Source: Microlunatus flavus (GTDB lineage: Bacteria > Actinomycetota > Actinomycetes > Propionibacteriales > Propionibacteriaceae). Taken from it: a stretch of 64,000 bases of DNA. The DNA lies in NCBI RefSeq assembly GCF_900110855.1, contig NZ_FOFA01000001.1, positions 1-64,000 of the forward strand, written 5' to 3'. How positions within the stretch are numbered: the first letter of the stretch is position 1; every line of letters begins with the position of its first letter. The notes beneath the pieces are model-generated. The model saw only the letters and a list, made by a program, of their open reading frames with translations, was not told the origin of the DNA and did no database searches. This document shows positions 27,882 to 37,306 of the stretch, in pieces. The position numbers were made by a program, and so were the translations under genes.

Positions 27882-29009
27882 TCAGGCCGAGGTCTTCGAC
27901 CGGATCTTGAGCCTCTTCTTGAACTCCTCGGTGAACGCCTCGCGCACGGCGTCGGTGTCGAGCACGCCGCCGACCTTGCCGAACGACCCCGTCGCCGCGC
28001 GCTGGCAGACGGCGAGCCAGGCCTGACCCATCGCGTACGTGTAGGTCGAGGCGACCCCGGCGCCGATCAGGCCGCCGGCGATCGTGCCCGCCCCCGGCAC
28101 GAGCTTGAGCAGCCCCGTGAACGTCGCGCGCCCGGCCTGCGTCGCCGCGGTGGTCGACGCGATGGCCATGAGGGCGGCCCGGTCGAACTTGATCTTGTAG
28201 AGCTGAGCGATCTTGGCCATCATGCCGAGCTGGATCGGCACGAGCATGACCGCGTCCGAGAAGGGCACAGGGACGGCGGCGCTCGCCGCGGCGCTCGACG
28301 CCGCGGCCGCGATCACCTTCTGGGCCTCGGACGCCTTCCGGGAATGATCGATCTCCTGCGCCGCGACGAGAGCTCCGTGAACACCTTCGGGCGCAACGCG
28401 AAAGGTGGCATCGAGGACCTCTCGCAGGCCGTACGCCCGCTGCTGCGTCCACTCGTCCGGCTTGGCGTAGGTGAAGAACGGGCTCCCCGGCACCACCGGG
28501 AGGTGGCGCTGCCGGATCAGCTCGGCGAGGGCGACGGCGTCGGGGTGGAACCCCATCTCGTTGCGCGGCACCTGCGTCATGACGATGATCACCGGCAGCC
28601 CGAGCTCGTCGAGCCGGCGGACGAGCTCCGCCTCGGTGTCCTCGAAGCGGCGGTCCATGCCCCGCACGCAGTACCAGGCGACGTGCACCTGCTCGCTCAG
28701 CGGGAGCTTCCGCGTGCGGTTGATCATCTTCTGCATCTCGTCGATGATCTTCTTGTCGTCGACGCCGATCTCCAGGCCCTGCGTGTCGACGATGCCGAGG
28801 CTGCCGACCTTGTCCAGGTAGAGGTGGCTGCCCTGCGTGACGGGCTCGCCGATGCCGACCTTGGCGACCTCCTCGCCGAAGATCGCGTTGACCAGCGTGG
28901 ACTTGCCGACGCCGGTCTTGCCGAACACCGCGAGGTTGAACCGGCCGATCGCCTCCGACTCCTGGTCGTAGCGCTCCCGGAACGAGTCCTTGAGCCAGTC
29001 GCCTGCCAT
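27882..29009 (-). CDS. GTPase with C-terminal DUF697-like membrane-associated region
   Basis: A 375-residue protein. The N-terminal G domain has Walker A FGKTGVGKST (about residues 27-36), switch II VDTQGLEIG (about 74) and TQVP in place of the TKxD motif. The C-terminal half is Ala/Gly-rich and hydrophobic (VPVPFSDAVMLVPIQLGMMAKIA, LLKLVPGAGTIAGGLIGAG), typical of DUF697/YcjF-like regions that bind or insert into membranes. ATG at 29009 has AGGAGG. The function is unknown; dynamin-like or stress-linked membrane roles are possible. It stands between the amylosucrase and SARP genes. Confidence 0.85.
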   Translation of the reverse strand: MAGDWLKDSFRERYDQESEAIGRFNLAVFGKTGVGKSTLVNAIFGEEVAKVGIGEPVTQGSHLYLDKVGSLGIVDTQGLEIGVDDKKIIDEMQKMINRTRKLPLSEQVHVAWYCVRGMDRRFEDTEAELVRRLDELGLPVIIVMTQVPRNEMGFHPDAVALAELIRQRHLPVVPGSPFFTYAKPDEWTQQRAYGLREVLDATFRVAPEGVHGALVAAQEIDHSRKASEAQKVIAAAASSAAASAAVPVPFSDAVMLVPIQLGMMAKIAQLYKIKFDRAALMAIASTTAATQAGRATFTGLLKLVPGAGTIAGGLIGAGVASTYTYAMGQAWLAVCQRAATGSFGKVGGVLDTDAVREAFTEEFKKRLKIRSKTSA

Positions 29010-29056
29010 CGCGCCTCCTGCGCTGGGTGGGAGCCCAGGGTACGGGCCGGCCCTCG

Positions 29057-32000
29057 TCAGCCGGGGACGCTCGCTCCCCCGTCGGTCGGGACGGCGTCGC
29101 GGGCGCCCAGCTCCGCGGCGCGGATCACGAGGCGGCGCAGGCCGAGCCGTTCCGCCTGCGCGGCGACCTCGCCGAGGCGCGCCCCCTCGGGCTGCCCCCC
29201 GCGGGCCAGGTCGAGCTCGAACCGGGCGAGGGCGCAGCGCAGCGACACCGGTCCGCCCTGGTTGCGGGCGACCATGTCCTCGGCGAGCGCCAGGTCGGCC
29301 GCCGCGGCGTCGACGTCGCCCAGCACGGTGCTCAACCGGGCGAGCGGCAGCGCGACCGGACCGCACGAGGCGACCTGGCCGACCATCGCCAGGTGGTGCC
29401 GGTCCGGGAGCAGCTGCTCCACCAGGGCCGGCGCGTGGTGGACGAGCCCGAGGTCGGCGACGACGTTGGCGAGCACCGTCAGGTGGCCGAGGGTGAGCCA
29501 CACGGTCGGCACCTGGACGGTCAGCCGCTCGGCCACCAGCGCGTCGGCCCGGTCGCGGTCGCCCGCGAAGGCCGCCCGCACGGCCGCCCAGGTGAGGTCC
29601 TCGCGCACCTGGAACGCCTGCGGCCACTCGACGACGTGGCCGGTGTCCAGGCCGAGCAGGTTGGTGGCGAGCTCGAAGATGCCGAGCTCGTAGAGCTCGG
29701 TGCGCCGGTGCGCCTCGATCGCGCCGTCGAGCAGGTGCTGGGCGTCGCCCGCGCCGTGCCACGTGGCGAGGCCGAACTCGGCCCAGCGCAGCTGGGCCCG
29801 GAGGAGCCGCAGGCGCAGCCGGTCGGCCTCGGCAGCGCCGGCCGCCAGGTGGCGCTCGGCGCCCGCCACGTCGCCCAGCAGCGTGCGGCTCATCGTCGAG
29901 ACCGTGTGCAGCAGGACGCCGTCGACGTCGCGCTGCGCGTGGTCGAGGGCGTGGAGCCGCGCGAGCAGCGCCTCGCACTCCTCCGCGTGGGAGGCCACAC
30001 CGACGTAGGTCAGGATCCGCCCGACCAGCGCGTCGGCGAGCGCCTCGACGTCCCCCACCTCCTCGGCCAGCGCGAGCGCCCCCCGGGTCAACCCGTCGGC
30101 CACGCGCGGGTCCGGGTTGTAGCCCTGGCCCACGCCCATGGCCGCGAGCAGCCGGACCCGGGCCACCGGGTCGGGCTCGACGAAGCGTTCGAGGGAGGCC
30201 AGGCGTCCCAGCAGCGGGAGCGGGTCGTCGCCCCCGCTCGTCCAGGGCCAGGCGCCGGCCGAGCGCAGCAGCGCCGAGCACAACCGGCCCACGGTCGCCG
30301 TCGTGCCCGTGGCCTGCACCTCGGCGAGCGAGGACTCGACGAGGTCGAGCAGGGTCTGCCCCCGCCCCGACCTCGCGAGGGCCGCGACCTGGGCGACCAG
30401 GAGCGCGTCCCGGCCGTCGGGGTCGGCGTGGCCGTGGGGTGCGGAGTCCCAGGCCGCGAGGGCCGTCTCCCACCACTGGGCCGCCGTCTCGTAGCTCCAC
30501 TGCTCCTCGGCGCGCCGGGCGGCGGCGCGGCACGCCTGGACGGTGGCCCGCACGTCGGCGAGGGGCAGCGCGGCCACGAGGTGGTGGGCGCGCCGGGCGA
30601 GGGGCTCCTCGGTGCTGGTCGACGGCGCGTCGGCGAGCACGTCGGCCACCCGCAGGTGCAGCCGCTGCCGACGGATCGGGCTCAGCCCCGCCAGCACCTC
30701 GTCGCGCAGCAGCGCGTGCGTGAAGCCGTAGCCCGTCCCGCCCGGCGTCGGCCCGATGATGGCCTCGTCGGCGGCGCCGTCGAGGAGGTCGGCGGCCCGC
30801 TCCGGGTCGAGGCGGACCACCCGGCCGAGCAGCGGCAGGTCGACGCGCTCGCCGATCACGGCGGCCGCCCGGACGACGTCGAGCACGGCCGGTTCCAGGA
30901 CCTCGAGCCGCCGCCCCAGCACCGCACGCACCGCACCGGGCAGGGCGGCCCCGAGCCGCTCCTGCGCGGGGAGCCTGGCGTACTCGCGCACGAAGAGCGG
31001 GTTCCCACCGGTGCGCTCGGCCAGGGAGGCGGCGTCGGAGCCGGACAGGGCCTCGCCGCTCACCGTCCCGACCATCGCGGCCACGTCGGCGGCGTCGAGC
31101 GGTCCGAGCGCGAGGTCGCGGGCGTCGGGGGCGCGCCCGACGGCCCCGAGCGCGCGGCGCAGCGCGTCCTCGGTCGCCGGACGGCGCTCGCCGTCGCGCA
31201 GCGTCGCCAGCACGGCGACGTCGGCGTCGTGCAGCGTGACCGCCAGCGAGGCGAGCGCCGCCAGGGACGTCGCGTCGGCCCACTGCAGGTCGTCCAGCAC
31301 GATCACCAGCGGAGCGCGCGACGCGGCGCTCCGCAGCAGCTCCTCGAGCCGCTCGTAGACGAGGAACCGTCCGGCGTCGGCGTCCGCGCCCGCCGGCGGC
31401 GCGAGCAGCACCGCCGGATCAGCCCCGAGCGCGCGGACCACCGCCCGCCACGGCCACCAGGCCGGCGCCCCCTCCTCCTCGAGGCAGCGCCCCCACACGG
31501 CGCGCGCGCCGGTGGCCTCGGCCCGGTGCACCGCCTCCTGCGCGAGCCGGGTCTTGCCGATCCCGGGCGGGCCGGTGAGCACCGCCCAGGCCGTGCGTCC
31601 GGAACGTCCCTGCGCCAGCACGTCCGCCAGCGCGGCGAGCAGCCCCGCACGCCCGACGAAGCGGTCGGCCGGCCTCGGGGAGGCGGGTTCCCCCGCCGGG
31701 GGTGGCGCGCCCGGCGCCGGCGCGGCACGGGTCTGCGGCGCCGAGGAGCGGGACGGGGACGGCACCGACGGGACCGACGAGACTGCCGGGGCCGGGACCG
31801 AGCCCTCGGGCCAGGCCGCCAGCGCCGCGTCCCCCCGGAGCACGGCCTGGTGCAGCGCCCGCAGCTCCTGGCCGGGGTCGAGCCCGAGCTCGTCGGCGAG
31901 CCCGTCGGCGTACGCACGGTAGGCCTCGAGCGCCTCGGTGGTGCGGCCGGCGCGGGCGAGCACCCGGACGAGCAGGCCGGCGACGTCGTCGCGCCACGGG

Positions 32001-32587
32001 TGCTCCTCGGCCAGCGCCCGGGCGACCTCGAGGGCCGTGCCGAGGTCCCCGGTCGCCGCGTGCGCGAGGACGGCGTCGGCCAGGGAGCGCGCCCGGCGCT
32101 CGTCGAGCGCGGTCGCCTCCGCCTGCACCCGGTCCTCGTCGGCCAGGTCGGCGAGCAGCGGTCCGCGCCAGAGGCTCCGGGCGCGGTCGCCGGCCTCGAC
32201 CGCCACCCGCCACTCGTGCCGCTGCACGGCGTCGGCCTGCACCCGCACCGCCTCGAGGTAGTCGTCGAGGTCCACCGCGCTCCCGGTCACGTCGAGCCGG
32301 TAGCCGGGCGCCTGGCGGACCAGCGGCGTCGCGCGCCCGGAACCGTCGACGTCGGGCTCGCGGAGCAGGCGGCGCAGGTTGGACAGGTACGCCTGCAGGC
32401 TCGGCACGGCACTGGGCGGCGCGTCCCGCGGCCACGCCGCGGCCACCAGCCGGTCGGTCGAGACGACCCGGCCGCGCTCGAGCAGGAGCAGCGCGAGGAC
32501 GAGCCGCTGCTTGGGCGCCCCGAGGTCGAGCGGGCGTCCGTCACGGCTGACGGTCAGCGGACCGAGCAGCCCGTACGCGAGTGCCAT
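29057..32587 (-). CDS. SARP-type regulator with BTAD and AAA ATPase (AfsR-like)
   Basis: A 1176-residue transcriptional activator. The N-terminus is an OmpR-like winged helix (LGPLTVSRDGRPLDLGAPKQR, residues 7-27). The bacterial transcriptional activation domain follows to about residue 240, then an Ala/Pro linker and an NTPase with Walker A LTGPPGIGKTRL (about 336) and Walker B IVLDDLQWAD. A long helical-repeat (TPR-like) C-terminus completes it. ATG at 32587 has GAGGACGG. Such proteins switch on secondary-metabolite or stress genes. No biosynthetic cluster is adjacent; the divergent FAD oxidase gene is the likely target because heptamer repeats occur between them. Confidence 0.9.
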   Translation of the reverse strand: MALAYGLLGPLTVSRDGRPLDLGAPKQRLVLALLLLERGRVVSTDRLVAAAWPRDAPPSAVPSLQAYLSNLRRLLREPDVDGSGRATPLVRQAPGYRLDVTGSAVDLDDYLEAVRVQADAVQRHEWRVAVEAGDRARSLWRGPLLADLADEDRVQAEATALDERRARSLADAVLAHAATGDLGTALEVARALAEEHPWRDDVAGLLVRVLARAGRTTEALEAYRAYADGLADELGLDPGQELRALHQAVLRGDAALAAWPEGSVPAPAVSSVPSVPSPSRSSAPQTRAAPAPGAPPPAGEPASPRPADRFVGRAGLLAALADVLAQGRSGRTAWAVLTGPPGIGKTRLAQEAVHRAEATGARAVWGRCLEEEGAPAWWPWRAVVRALGADPAVLLAPPAGADADAGRFLVYERLEELLRSAASRAPLVIVLDDLQWADATSLAALASLAVTLHDADVAVLATLRDGERRPATEDALRRALGAVGRAPDARDLALGPLDAADVAAMVGTVSGEALSGSDAASLAERTGGNPLFVREYARLPAQERLGAALPGAVRAVLGRRLEVLEPAVLDVVRAAAVIGERVDLPLLGRVVRLDPERAADLLDGAADEAIIGPTPGGTGYGFTHALLRDEVLAGLSPIRRQRLHLRVADVLADAPSTSTEEPLARRAHHLVAALPLADVRATVQACRAAARRAEEQWSYETAAQWWETALAAWDSAPHGHADPDGRDALLVAQVAALARSGRGQTLLDLVESSLAEVQATGTTATVGRLCSALLRSAGAWPWTSGGDDPLPLLGRLASLERFVEPDPVARVRLLAAMGVGQGYNPDPRVADGLTRGALALAEEVGDVEALADALVGRILTYVGVASHAEECEALLARLHALDHAQRDVDGVLLHTVSTMSRTLLGDVAGAERHLAAGAAEADRLRLRLLRAQLRWAEFGLATWHGAGDAQHLLDGAIEAHRRTELYELGIFELATNLLGLDTGHVVEWPQAFQVREDLTWAAVRAAFAGDRDRADALVAERLTVQVPTVWLTLGHLTVLANVVADLGLVHHAPALVEQLLPDRHHLAMVGQVASCGPVALPLARLSTVLGDVDAAAADLALAEDMVARNQGGPVSLRCALARFELDLARGGQPEGARLGEVAAQAERLGLRRLVIRAAELGARDAVPTDGGASVPG

Positions 32588-32606
32588 CCACCGTCCTCGG
32601 CGAGAC

Positions 32607-32638
32607 CTTGGCGATTTCTTGGCGGGCGCCCCTTGCCG
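32607..32638. promoter_or_regulatory. Heptamer direct repeats, candidate SARP-binding site
   Basis: CTTGGCG occurs at 32607-32613 and again at 32618-32624, 11 bp start to start, with a third related unit CTTGCCG at 32632-32638. SARP proteins bind heptamer direct repeats with this 11-bp (one helical turn) spacing. The site is close to the SARP start codon and in the divergent promoter shared with the oxidase gene. Confidence 0.55.
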
Positions 32639-32760
32639 AACCCGGCGATGTGTGGTGCCCGCGCCATTGTTCCGCCAAACCCGCGGCACGACTGTAGCTG
32701 CGCAAGGTCGTCCACGACCACGAGACCGCCCAACAGGGCACGCACCAGGGAGAACATCGC

Positions 32761-34164
32761 ATGAGCAGCACGAGCACGACGAGCGGCACCGCGACCACGG
32801 GGGGCGCCCAGCGGCTGACGGCGCTCCGGGACGCCGGCCTCGTCGTCCACGCCCCGGGCAGCGACGCGTACGACGCGCTCGTCAGCGGCTTCAACCTCGA
32901 CAACGCGGTCAGCCCGGCCGCGGTCGTCGAGCCCGCCGACGCCCACGACGTCGCGACCGTGGTCCGGCTCGGCAACGAGCTGGGCTTCGGGGTCGGCGTG
33001 CGCCTCACCGGTCACGGGCTGAGCCCGGCCCTCGACGACCAGGTCATGGTCCACACGGGCACCTTGTCCGAGCTCCACGTCGACCCCGACGCCCGGCGCG
33101 CCCGCGTGGGTGCCGGGGTGGTCTGGCAGCAGGTGCTCGACGCCGCGGCCCCCTACGGGCTCGGCGCGGTCGCCGGCTCCGCGCCGGCGGTCGGGGTGGT
33201 CGGCTACACCACCGGCGGCGGCGTGAGCCCGGTCGGGCGGACGTACGGGCTGGGCATCGACCGGGTGCGGTCCTTCGAGGTCGTGACGGGCGACGGCTCG
33301 CTGCGGGAGGCCAGCGCGGAGGAGGACCCCGACCTCTACTGGGCGCTGCGCGGCGGACGCGGGACGGCCGGCATCGTCACCGCGGTCGAGATCGAGCTCG
33401 TCGAGCAGGCCGAGCTCTACGCCGGCTCGATGTTCTTCGACGGCGCCGACGCGCCGGCGGTGCTCCGGGCCTGGGCCTCCTGGTCGGCGGCGCTGCCGGA
33501 GGCCGCCACGACATCGCTCGCCTTCATGCGGCTGCCACCGCTGCCGACCCTGCCGCCGCCGCTCGCGGGACGGTTCACCGTGGGGGTGCGGTTCGCCTGG
33601 ACCGGGTCGGCGCAGGAGGGCGCCGAGGCCCTCGCACCGCTCCGCGCGGCCGCCACCCCGGTGCTCGACGGGATCGGGCCGATCCCGTTCGCCGCCTTCG
33701 GCGCCATCCACATGGACCCCGTCGACCCCATGCCCGTCGTCGAGGACCACACCCTGCTGGCCGAGCTCCCGGACGGGGCCGTCGACGCCCTGCTCGCGCT
33801 GGCCGGGCCGGAGGCGGAGTGCCCGCAGATCATGGTCGAGGTGCGTCAGCTCGGCGGAGCGATGCGCCACGGGACGGACGCCGCGTTCGCGCACCGCGCC
33901 GCGGGCTTCAGCGTCCACTCGGTGGGCCTGGCCGTGCCGCCGGTGCGCGACGCCGCCCTGGGGCACGGCGCCGCGCTGGTCGAGGCGGTGCGGCCCTGGA
34001 GCACCGGCGGGCGGCTGCCGAACTTCGCCACCCGGGGCGACGCCGACTGGTACCGCGCGGCGTACGGCGAGACCGGTGTGGCCCGGCTGCGCGAGGTCGC
34101 GCTGGCCCACGACCCGCGCGGCGTGCTCGCGGGCACCCGCGCCCTCCGTGCCGCGACGGACTGA
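32761..34164 (+). CDS. FAD-binding oxidoreductase, berberine-bridge-enzyme-like
   Basis: A 467-residue flavoprotein of the PCMH/VAO superfamily. The FAD-binding half has VRLTGHGLSPAL (His in the position used for covalent FAD attachment), AVGVVGYTTGGGVSPVGRTYGLGIDRV and ALRGGRGTAGIVT. The substrate domain follows, and the C-terminus YRAAYGETGVARLREV..HDPRGVL matches the BBE motif. The usual second-attachment Cys is not evident, so FAD is probably bound once. ATG at 32761 has GGGAG. There is no secretion signal. It is likely controlled by the divergent SARP regulator; the substrate is unknown. Confidence 0.88.
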   Translation: MSSTSTTSGTATTGGAQRLTALRDAGLVVHAPGSDAYDALVSGFNLDNAVSPAAVVEPADAHDVATVVRLGNELGFGVGVRLTGHGLSPALDDQVMVHTGTLSELHVDPDARRARVGAGVVWQQVLDAAAPYGLGAVAGSAPAVGVVGYTTGGGVSPVGRTYGLGIDRVRSFEVVTGDGSLREASAEEDPDLYWALRGGRGTAGIVTAVEIELVEQAELYAGSMFFDGADAPAVLRAWASWSAALPEAATTSLAFMRLPPLPTLPPPLAGRFTVGVRFAWTGSAQEGAEALAPLRAAATPVLDGIGPIPFAAFGAIHMDPVDPMPVVEDHTLLAELPDGAVDALLALAGPEAECPQIMVEVRQLGGAMRHGTDAAFAHRAAGFSVHSVGLAVPPVRDAALGHGAALVEAVRPWSTGGRLPNFATRGDADWYRAAYGETGVARLREVALAHDPRGVLAGTRALRAATD

Positions 34165-34245
34165 CCGCGGACTGACCGCAGACTGACCACGGACGGGTCG
34201 TCCAAGGACGCCGTCCGACCGACCACCGCCTGGTGCGGCCCGGGG

Positions 34246-34908
34246 TCACTCCCCGGGCCGCACCAGGCCGCTGGCGTAGGCGAAGGCGATCGCCCGGTTG
34301 CGGTCCCGCAGCCCGAGCTTGTCCAGGACCCGCCCGAGGTGGGTCTTGACCGTGGTCTCGCCGAGGTAGAGCTCCGCCGCGATCTCGGCGTTGCTGTGGC
34401 CGAGCCCGACGAGGCGCAGCACGTCGGTCTCGCGGGGCGTCAGCACGTCGAGCTCCACCGCCCGTGCCGGCGCCGCCGGCGCGGCCGAGATCCGCGAGAT
34501 CACGCCGGGCACCACCTTGGGGTCGAGCGCCCCCTGCCCGGCTCGCGCGTGCCGGATGGCGTCCACGAGGTCCTCCGGCGGAGAGCTCTTGAGCAGGAAG
34601 CCGGCCACCCCGTGGCGCAGCGAGGCGTCGACCACCTCGTCCTCGTCGAAGGTGGTCAGCATCAGGACCTTGGTCGCCGGGGCGAGGGCGAGCACCCGCC
34701 CGGCCGCCTCGAGGCCCGACAGCCGCGGCATCCGCACGTCCATCAGCACGACGTCGGGCCGCAGCCGTGCGACCACCTCCACACCCTCCTGGCCGTCGGC
34801 CGCCTCGCCCACGACCTCCAGGTCGTCCTCGCTGGCGATCAGCAGCCGCAGGCCGGCCCGCACCATCTGCTCGTCGTCCACCAGCACGACCCGGGTGGGA
34901 GCGCTCAC
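34246..34908 (-). CDS. NarL/LuxR-family response regulator
   Basis: A 220-residue regulator with a receiver domain (VLVDDEQMVR; phospho-acceptor Asp in VLMDVRMPRLSG, about residue 57; Lys in FLLKSSPPEDL) and a LuxR helix-turn-helix (LTPRETDVLRLVGLGHSNAEIAAELYLGE). GTG at 34908 overlaps the kinase stop by 4 bp (GTGA). The kinase gene is directly upstream in the same operon. The two membrane-protein genes transcribed divergently from the operon are probable targets. Confidence 0.93.
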   Translation of the reverse strand: MSAPTRVVLVDDEQMVRAGLRLLIASEDDLEVVGEAADGQEGVEVVARLRPDVVLMDVRMPRLSGLEAAGRVLALAPATKVLMLTTFDEDEVVDASLRHGVAGFLLKSSPPEDLVDAIRHARAGQGALDPKVVPGVISRISAAPAAPARAVELDVLTPRETDVLRLVGLGHSNAEIAAELYLGETTVKTHLGRVLDKLGLRDRNRAIAFAYASGLVRPGE

Positions 34909-36131
34909 CGGGCGACCGCCGGCTCCGGCGCCGCCGGACGCCCGGCGCCCGCGCGGTCGGGATCCAGCGGCAGGTCCGCCCGGACGGCGAACCCGCCCGC
35001 GGTCCCCGGGCCGTAGGTCAGCGCACCGCCGAACGCGGCCACCCGCTCACGCATGCCCGTCAGTCCGTGGCCGGCGACGACGGGGCCCGGCGCCGGGCCG
35101 TCGTCGACGACGCCCACGGTGATCGCCGTGGTCCCGACGGCGAGGTCGACCGACACCGTCGAGCCGGGCGCGTGCTTGAGGGCGTTGGTCACGGCCTCCT
35201 GCACGAGCCGGTAGACCGTCACGCCGAGGGTCGGCGCCACGTCGTCCAGCGCCCCGCTGCGTCGCAGGGTGATCGTCGTGCCGGCCGCTCGGACCTGGTC
35301 CACGAGGTCGTCGAGCTGGGCCAGCGAGACCACCGGGCTCAGCTCGGGAGCCGCGGTGCGCACCAGCCCGACGATCCGGCGCAGCTCGTCGACCGAACGT
35401 CGCCCCAGCTGCTCGGCCTGGGCCAGGGTCTCCTGCTCGGCGGGGAGCGCGCCGAGGCGGCGCCGGACCACGCCGACCTGCAGCGTCATCACGCTGACGC
35501 TGTGCGCGACGGCGTCGTGCAGCTCGCGGGCGATCCGGGCGCGCTCGGCGACCAGGGCGTTCTGCGTGCCCTGCTCGCGCTCGGCGGCCAGCTCGGCGGC
35601 GAGCGCGCTCAGCTCGGCCGACCGGGTCCGCTCGCGCTGCAGCAGCATGCCCACCACCCACGCCGGCGCGAGGAACAGCAGGTAGAAGGCGATCTCGAAG
35701 ACGTCGCCCCGCTCGCTGAGGGCCGCGCTCAGCCCGACGGAGGACGCCGCGACGGCCCAGGCCGCGAGCCCCCAGCGCCCGGGCAGGCGGAAGGAGAGGA
35801 AGCCGATGAGGAACAGCAGCGTGATCAGCTCCGTCCCACCGCCGTGCGGCATGCCGGGCACGAGCATGTTCGCGATGCTGAGGGCCACGGCGAGGAGCAG
35901 CCCGAGGAACGGCGTCGGGTACGCCGCGAGGCAGGCGAGCACCGCGATGCCGATGCTGAGCCACACCATCGGGGTGATGGCGCCCTGCGGGAAGGCCGCG
36001 TTCTCCAGCAGCATCGAGCCCGTCAGCAGCCCGCAGACGCCGACCATCGCCAACCAGCCGCGCCGCGACGTCTCGAAGAGCTGGCGCGGCCTGCGCCCGA
36101 CGGGGCGCGGCGGCGGCGCGACGACGTCCAT
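34905..36131 (-). CDS. DesK-type sensor histidine kinase
   Basis: A 408-residue membrane kinase. Five or six helices fill residues ~25-165, followed by a coiled-coil linker. The HisKA_3 H-box RIARELHDAVAHSVSVM (His about residue 204) follows, then an ATPase domain with AVTNALKHAPG and GHGLTGMRERVAAFGG. No extracytoplasmic sensor domain is present, so it probably senses membrane or intramembrane signals, as DesK/LiaS-type kinases do. ATG at 36131 starts the operon kinase-regulator. Confidence 0.92.
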   Translation of the reverse strand: MDVVAPPPRPVGRRPRQLFETSRRGWLAMVGVCGLLTGSMLLENAAFPQGAITPMVWLSIGIAVLACLAAYPTPFLGLLLAVALSIANMLVPGMPHGGGTELITLLFLIGFLSFRLPGRWGLAAWAVAASSVGLSAALSERGDVFEIAFYLLFLAPAWVVGMLLQRERTRSAELSALAAELAAEREQGTQNALVAERARIARELHDAVAHSVSVMTLQVGVVRRRLGALPAEQETLAQAEQLGRRSVDELRRIVGLVRTAAPELSPVVSLAQLDDLVDQVRAAGTTITLRRSGALDDVAPTLGVTVYRLVQEAVTNALKHAPGSTVSVDLAVGTTAITVGVVDDGPAPGPVVAGHGLTGMRERVAAFGGALTYGPGTAGGFAVRADLPLDPDRAGAGRPAAPEPAVAR

Positions 36132-36196
36132 GACGTGAACCTAGGCCAGCGCAGGGCCCGCCGCATCGTCTCGCGGGAGGAGCCGGCCGCCGAGGA

Positions 36197-36343
36197 GGTC
36201 GTCCCCGGAAAGGATCCGACGGCCCGGCGGCCCTCCGCCGGTCGCACCCGGGACCGCCCGCAGGATCGATGTGGCGCCCGGTGCTGCTCCGTAGCGTCCT
36301 CGGCACCGACCTCTCGGCTCGGAGACCGACACCAGGAGCAGCC
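36197..36343 (+). promoter_or_regulatory. Conserved upstream region of the first paralogue
   Basis: GGTCGTCCCCGG begins 147 bp before the start codon and a -10-like TAGCGT lies at 36292-36297. The second paralogue has GGTCGTCCGCGG exactly 147 bp before its start and TAGCGT 51 bp before it, so the regulatory region was duplicated with the gene. Confidence 0.55.
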
Positions 36344-37090
36344 ATGACCACCCTCGCGACGACGTCCGCCGCCGTCGAGCAGACCCCCGGCACCAGCGCC
36401 ACCCCGGCCGCCCCGGCCGCCTCCACAGGTGACCCCGGCGTCGGCCGGACGTTCTCGCTGCTCGGGGGTGCGGCGCTCGCCCTCGGCCCGCTGCTGATCG
36501 TCGGCGGGACGCTCACGAGCCCGCCCCAGGCGAGCGGCAGCCGGGCGGACTACATCGCCTCCCTCGCCGCGGACCCGGCGCTGACGCACCTGTCAGCGAG
36601 CCTGTTCCACTACGGCTGGGTCGCGCTCACCTTCGGCTTCCTCGCCGCCGTCGGCCTGGTCCGTGGGGCCCGCGGCCGCACCCTGGCCCTGGTGGGCGGG
36701 ATCGGGGGGTCGCTGGGCGCCCTCCAGATGTCCGGGCTGCTGCTCGCCGACTGGTCCGACGGCGCAGCCGGTCGGATCGTCCCGCTCGACCAGGCCGTCG
36801 CGATCCTCGAGGCGATGGACGGGTCGGTGTCCATGGCGATCTGGTTGAGCTCGGCCAAGGTGCTGGCGATCGTGTTCCCGGTCCTGCTCTTCCTCGGGCT
36901 CGCGCGGGCCGGTGTCGTCTCGTGGTGGATCGCCCCGCTGATCGCCGGGAGCATGCTCGTCGGCGCGCTGCTCCTCTTCCTCGTCGGCGGGGTGCTCGGC
37001 GGCGTCCTCGGCGTCGTCGTCTCGCTGGTCTGCTACCTGCCGGCCTTCGTCGCGGCCGCCCGCCTCGTCGAGCGCGGCCGCACCGCCTGA
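36344..37090 (+). CDS. Tandem membrane protein paralogue A
   Basis: A 248-residue protein with an Ala/Thr/Pro-rich N-terminal tail and six predicted membrane segments. It shares LTSPPQA..ADYIASLA, LHYGWVAL, GLVRG.RGR and LQMSGLLL..W with the following gene over its whole length, so the two arose by duplication. ATG at 36344 has AGGAGC upstream. No named family is recognised; the overall pattern resembles small DUF membrane proteins found beside DesK-type systems. It is divergent from the kinase gene, and regulation by that system is inferred. Confidence 0.75.
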   Translation: MTTLATTSAAVEQTPGTSATPAAPAASTGDPGVGRTFSLLGGAALALGPLLIVGGTLTSPPQASGSRADYIASLAADPALTHLSASLFHYGWVALTFGFLAAVGLVRGARGRTLALVGGIGGSLGALQMSGLLLADWSDGAAGRIVPLDQAVAILEAMDGSVSMAIWLSSAKVLAIVFPVLLFLGLARAGVVSWWIAPLIAGSMLVGALLLFLVGGVLGGVLGVVVSLVCYLPAFVAAARLVERGRTA

Positions 37091-37159
37091 CCCTGCGTCC
37101 CGGCCGCCCCGGACCCGGCGTGTCCCGCGGGCCGGGCGCCTCCTCCTCCAGGCCGTCGG

Positions 37160-37306
37160 GGTCGTCCGCGGGGAGGACCCCTGCAGCCTCCGGACGGGCT
37201 CCCGGACGGAGGAAGCACCGCCCGTCGGGCCGATCCCGCGACCGCTGCACCTTCCTAGCGTTCTTCCCACCAGCTCCCCGACCCGGGGACCAGCACAGGA
37301 GCCACC
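37160..37306 (+). promoter_or_regulatory. Conserved upstream region of the second paralogue
   Basis: GGTCGTCCGCGG starts 147 bp before the ATG and TAGCGT is at 37256-37261. Both match in sequence and spacing the region before the first paralogue. Confidence 0.55.

Noticed and set aside
29010-31283. N-terminal extension of the GTPase frame to 1133 codons
   Set aside because: The extension runs through the SARP gene in another frame and is Arg/Gly/Ala-rich; the GTPase start at 29009 has a strong AGGAGG.
29027-32764. 1245-codon open frame opposite the SARP gene
   Set aside because: Antisense frame lacking stops because of high G+C; no domains, while the minus strand encodes a complete multidomain regulator.
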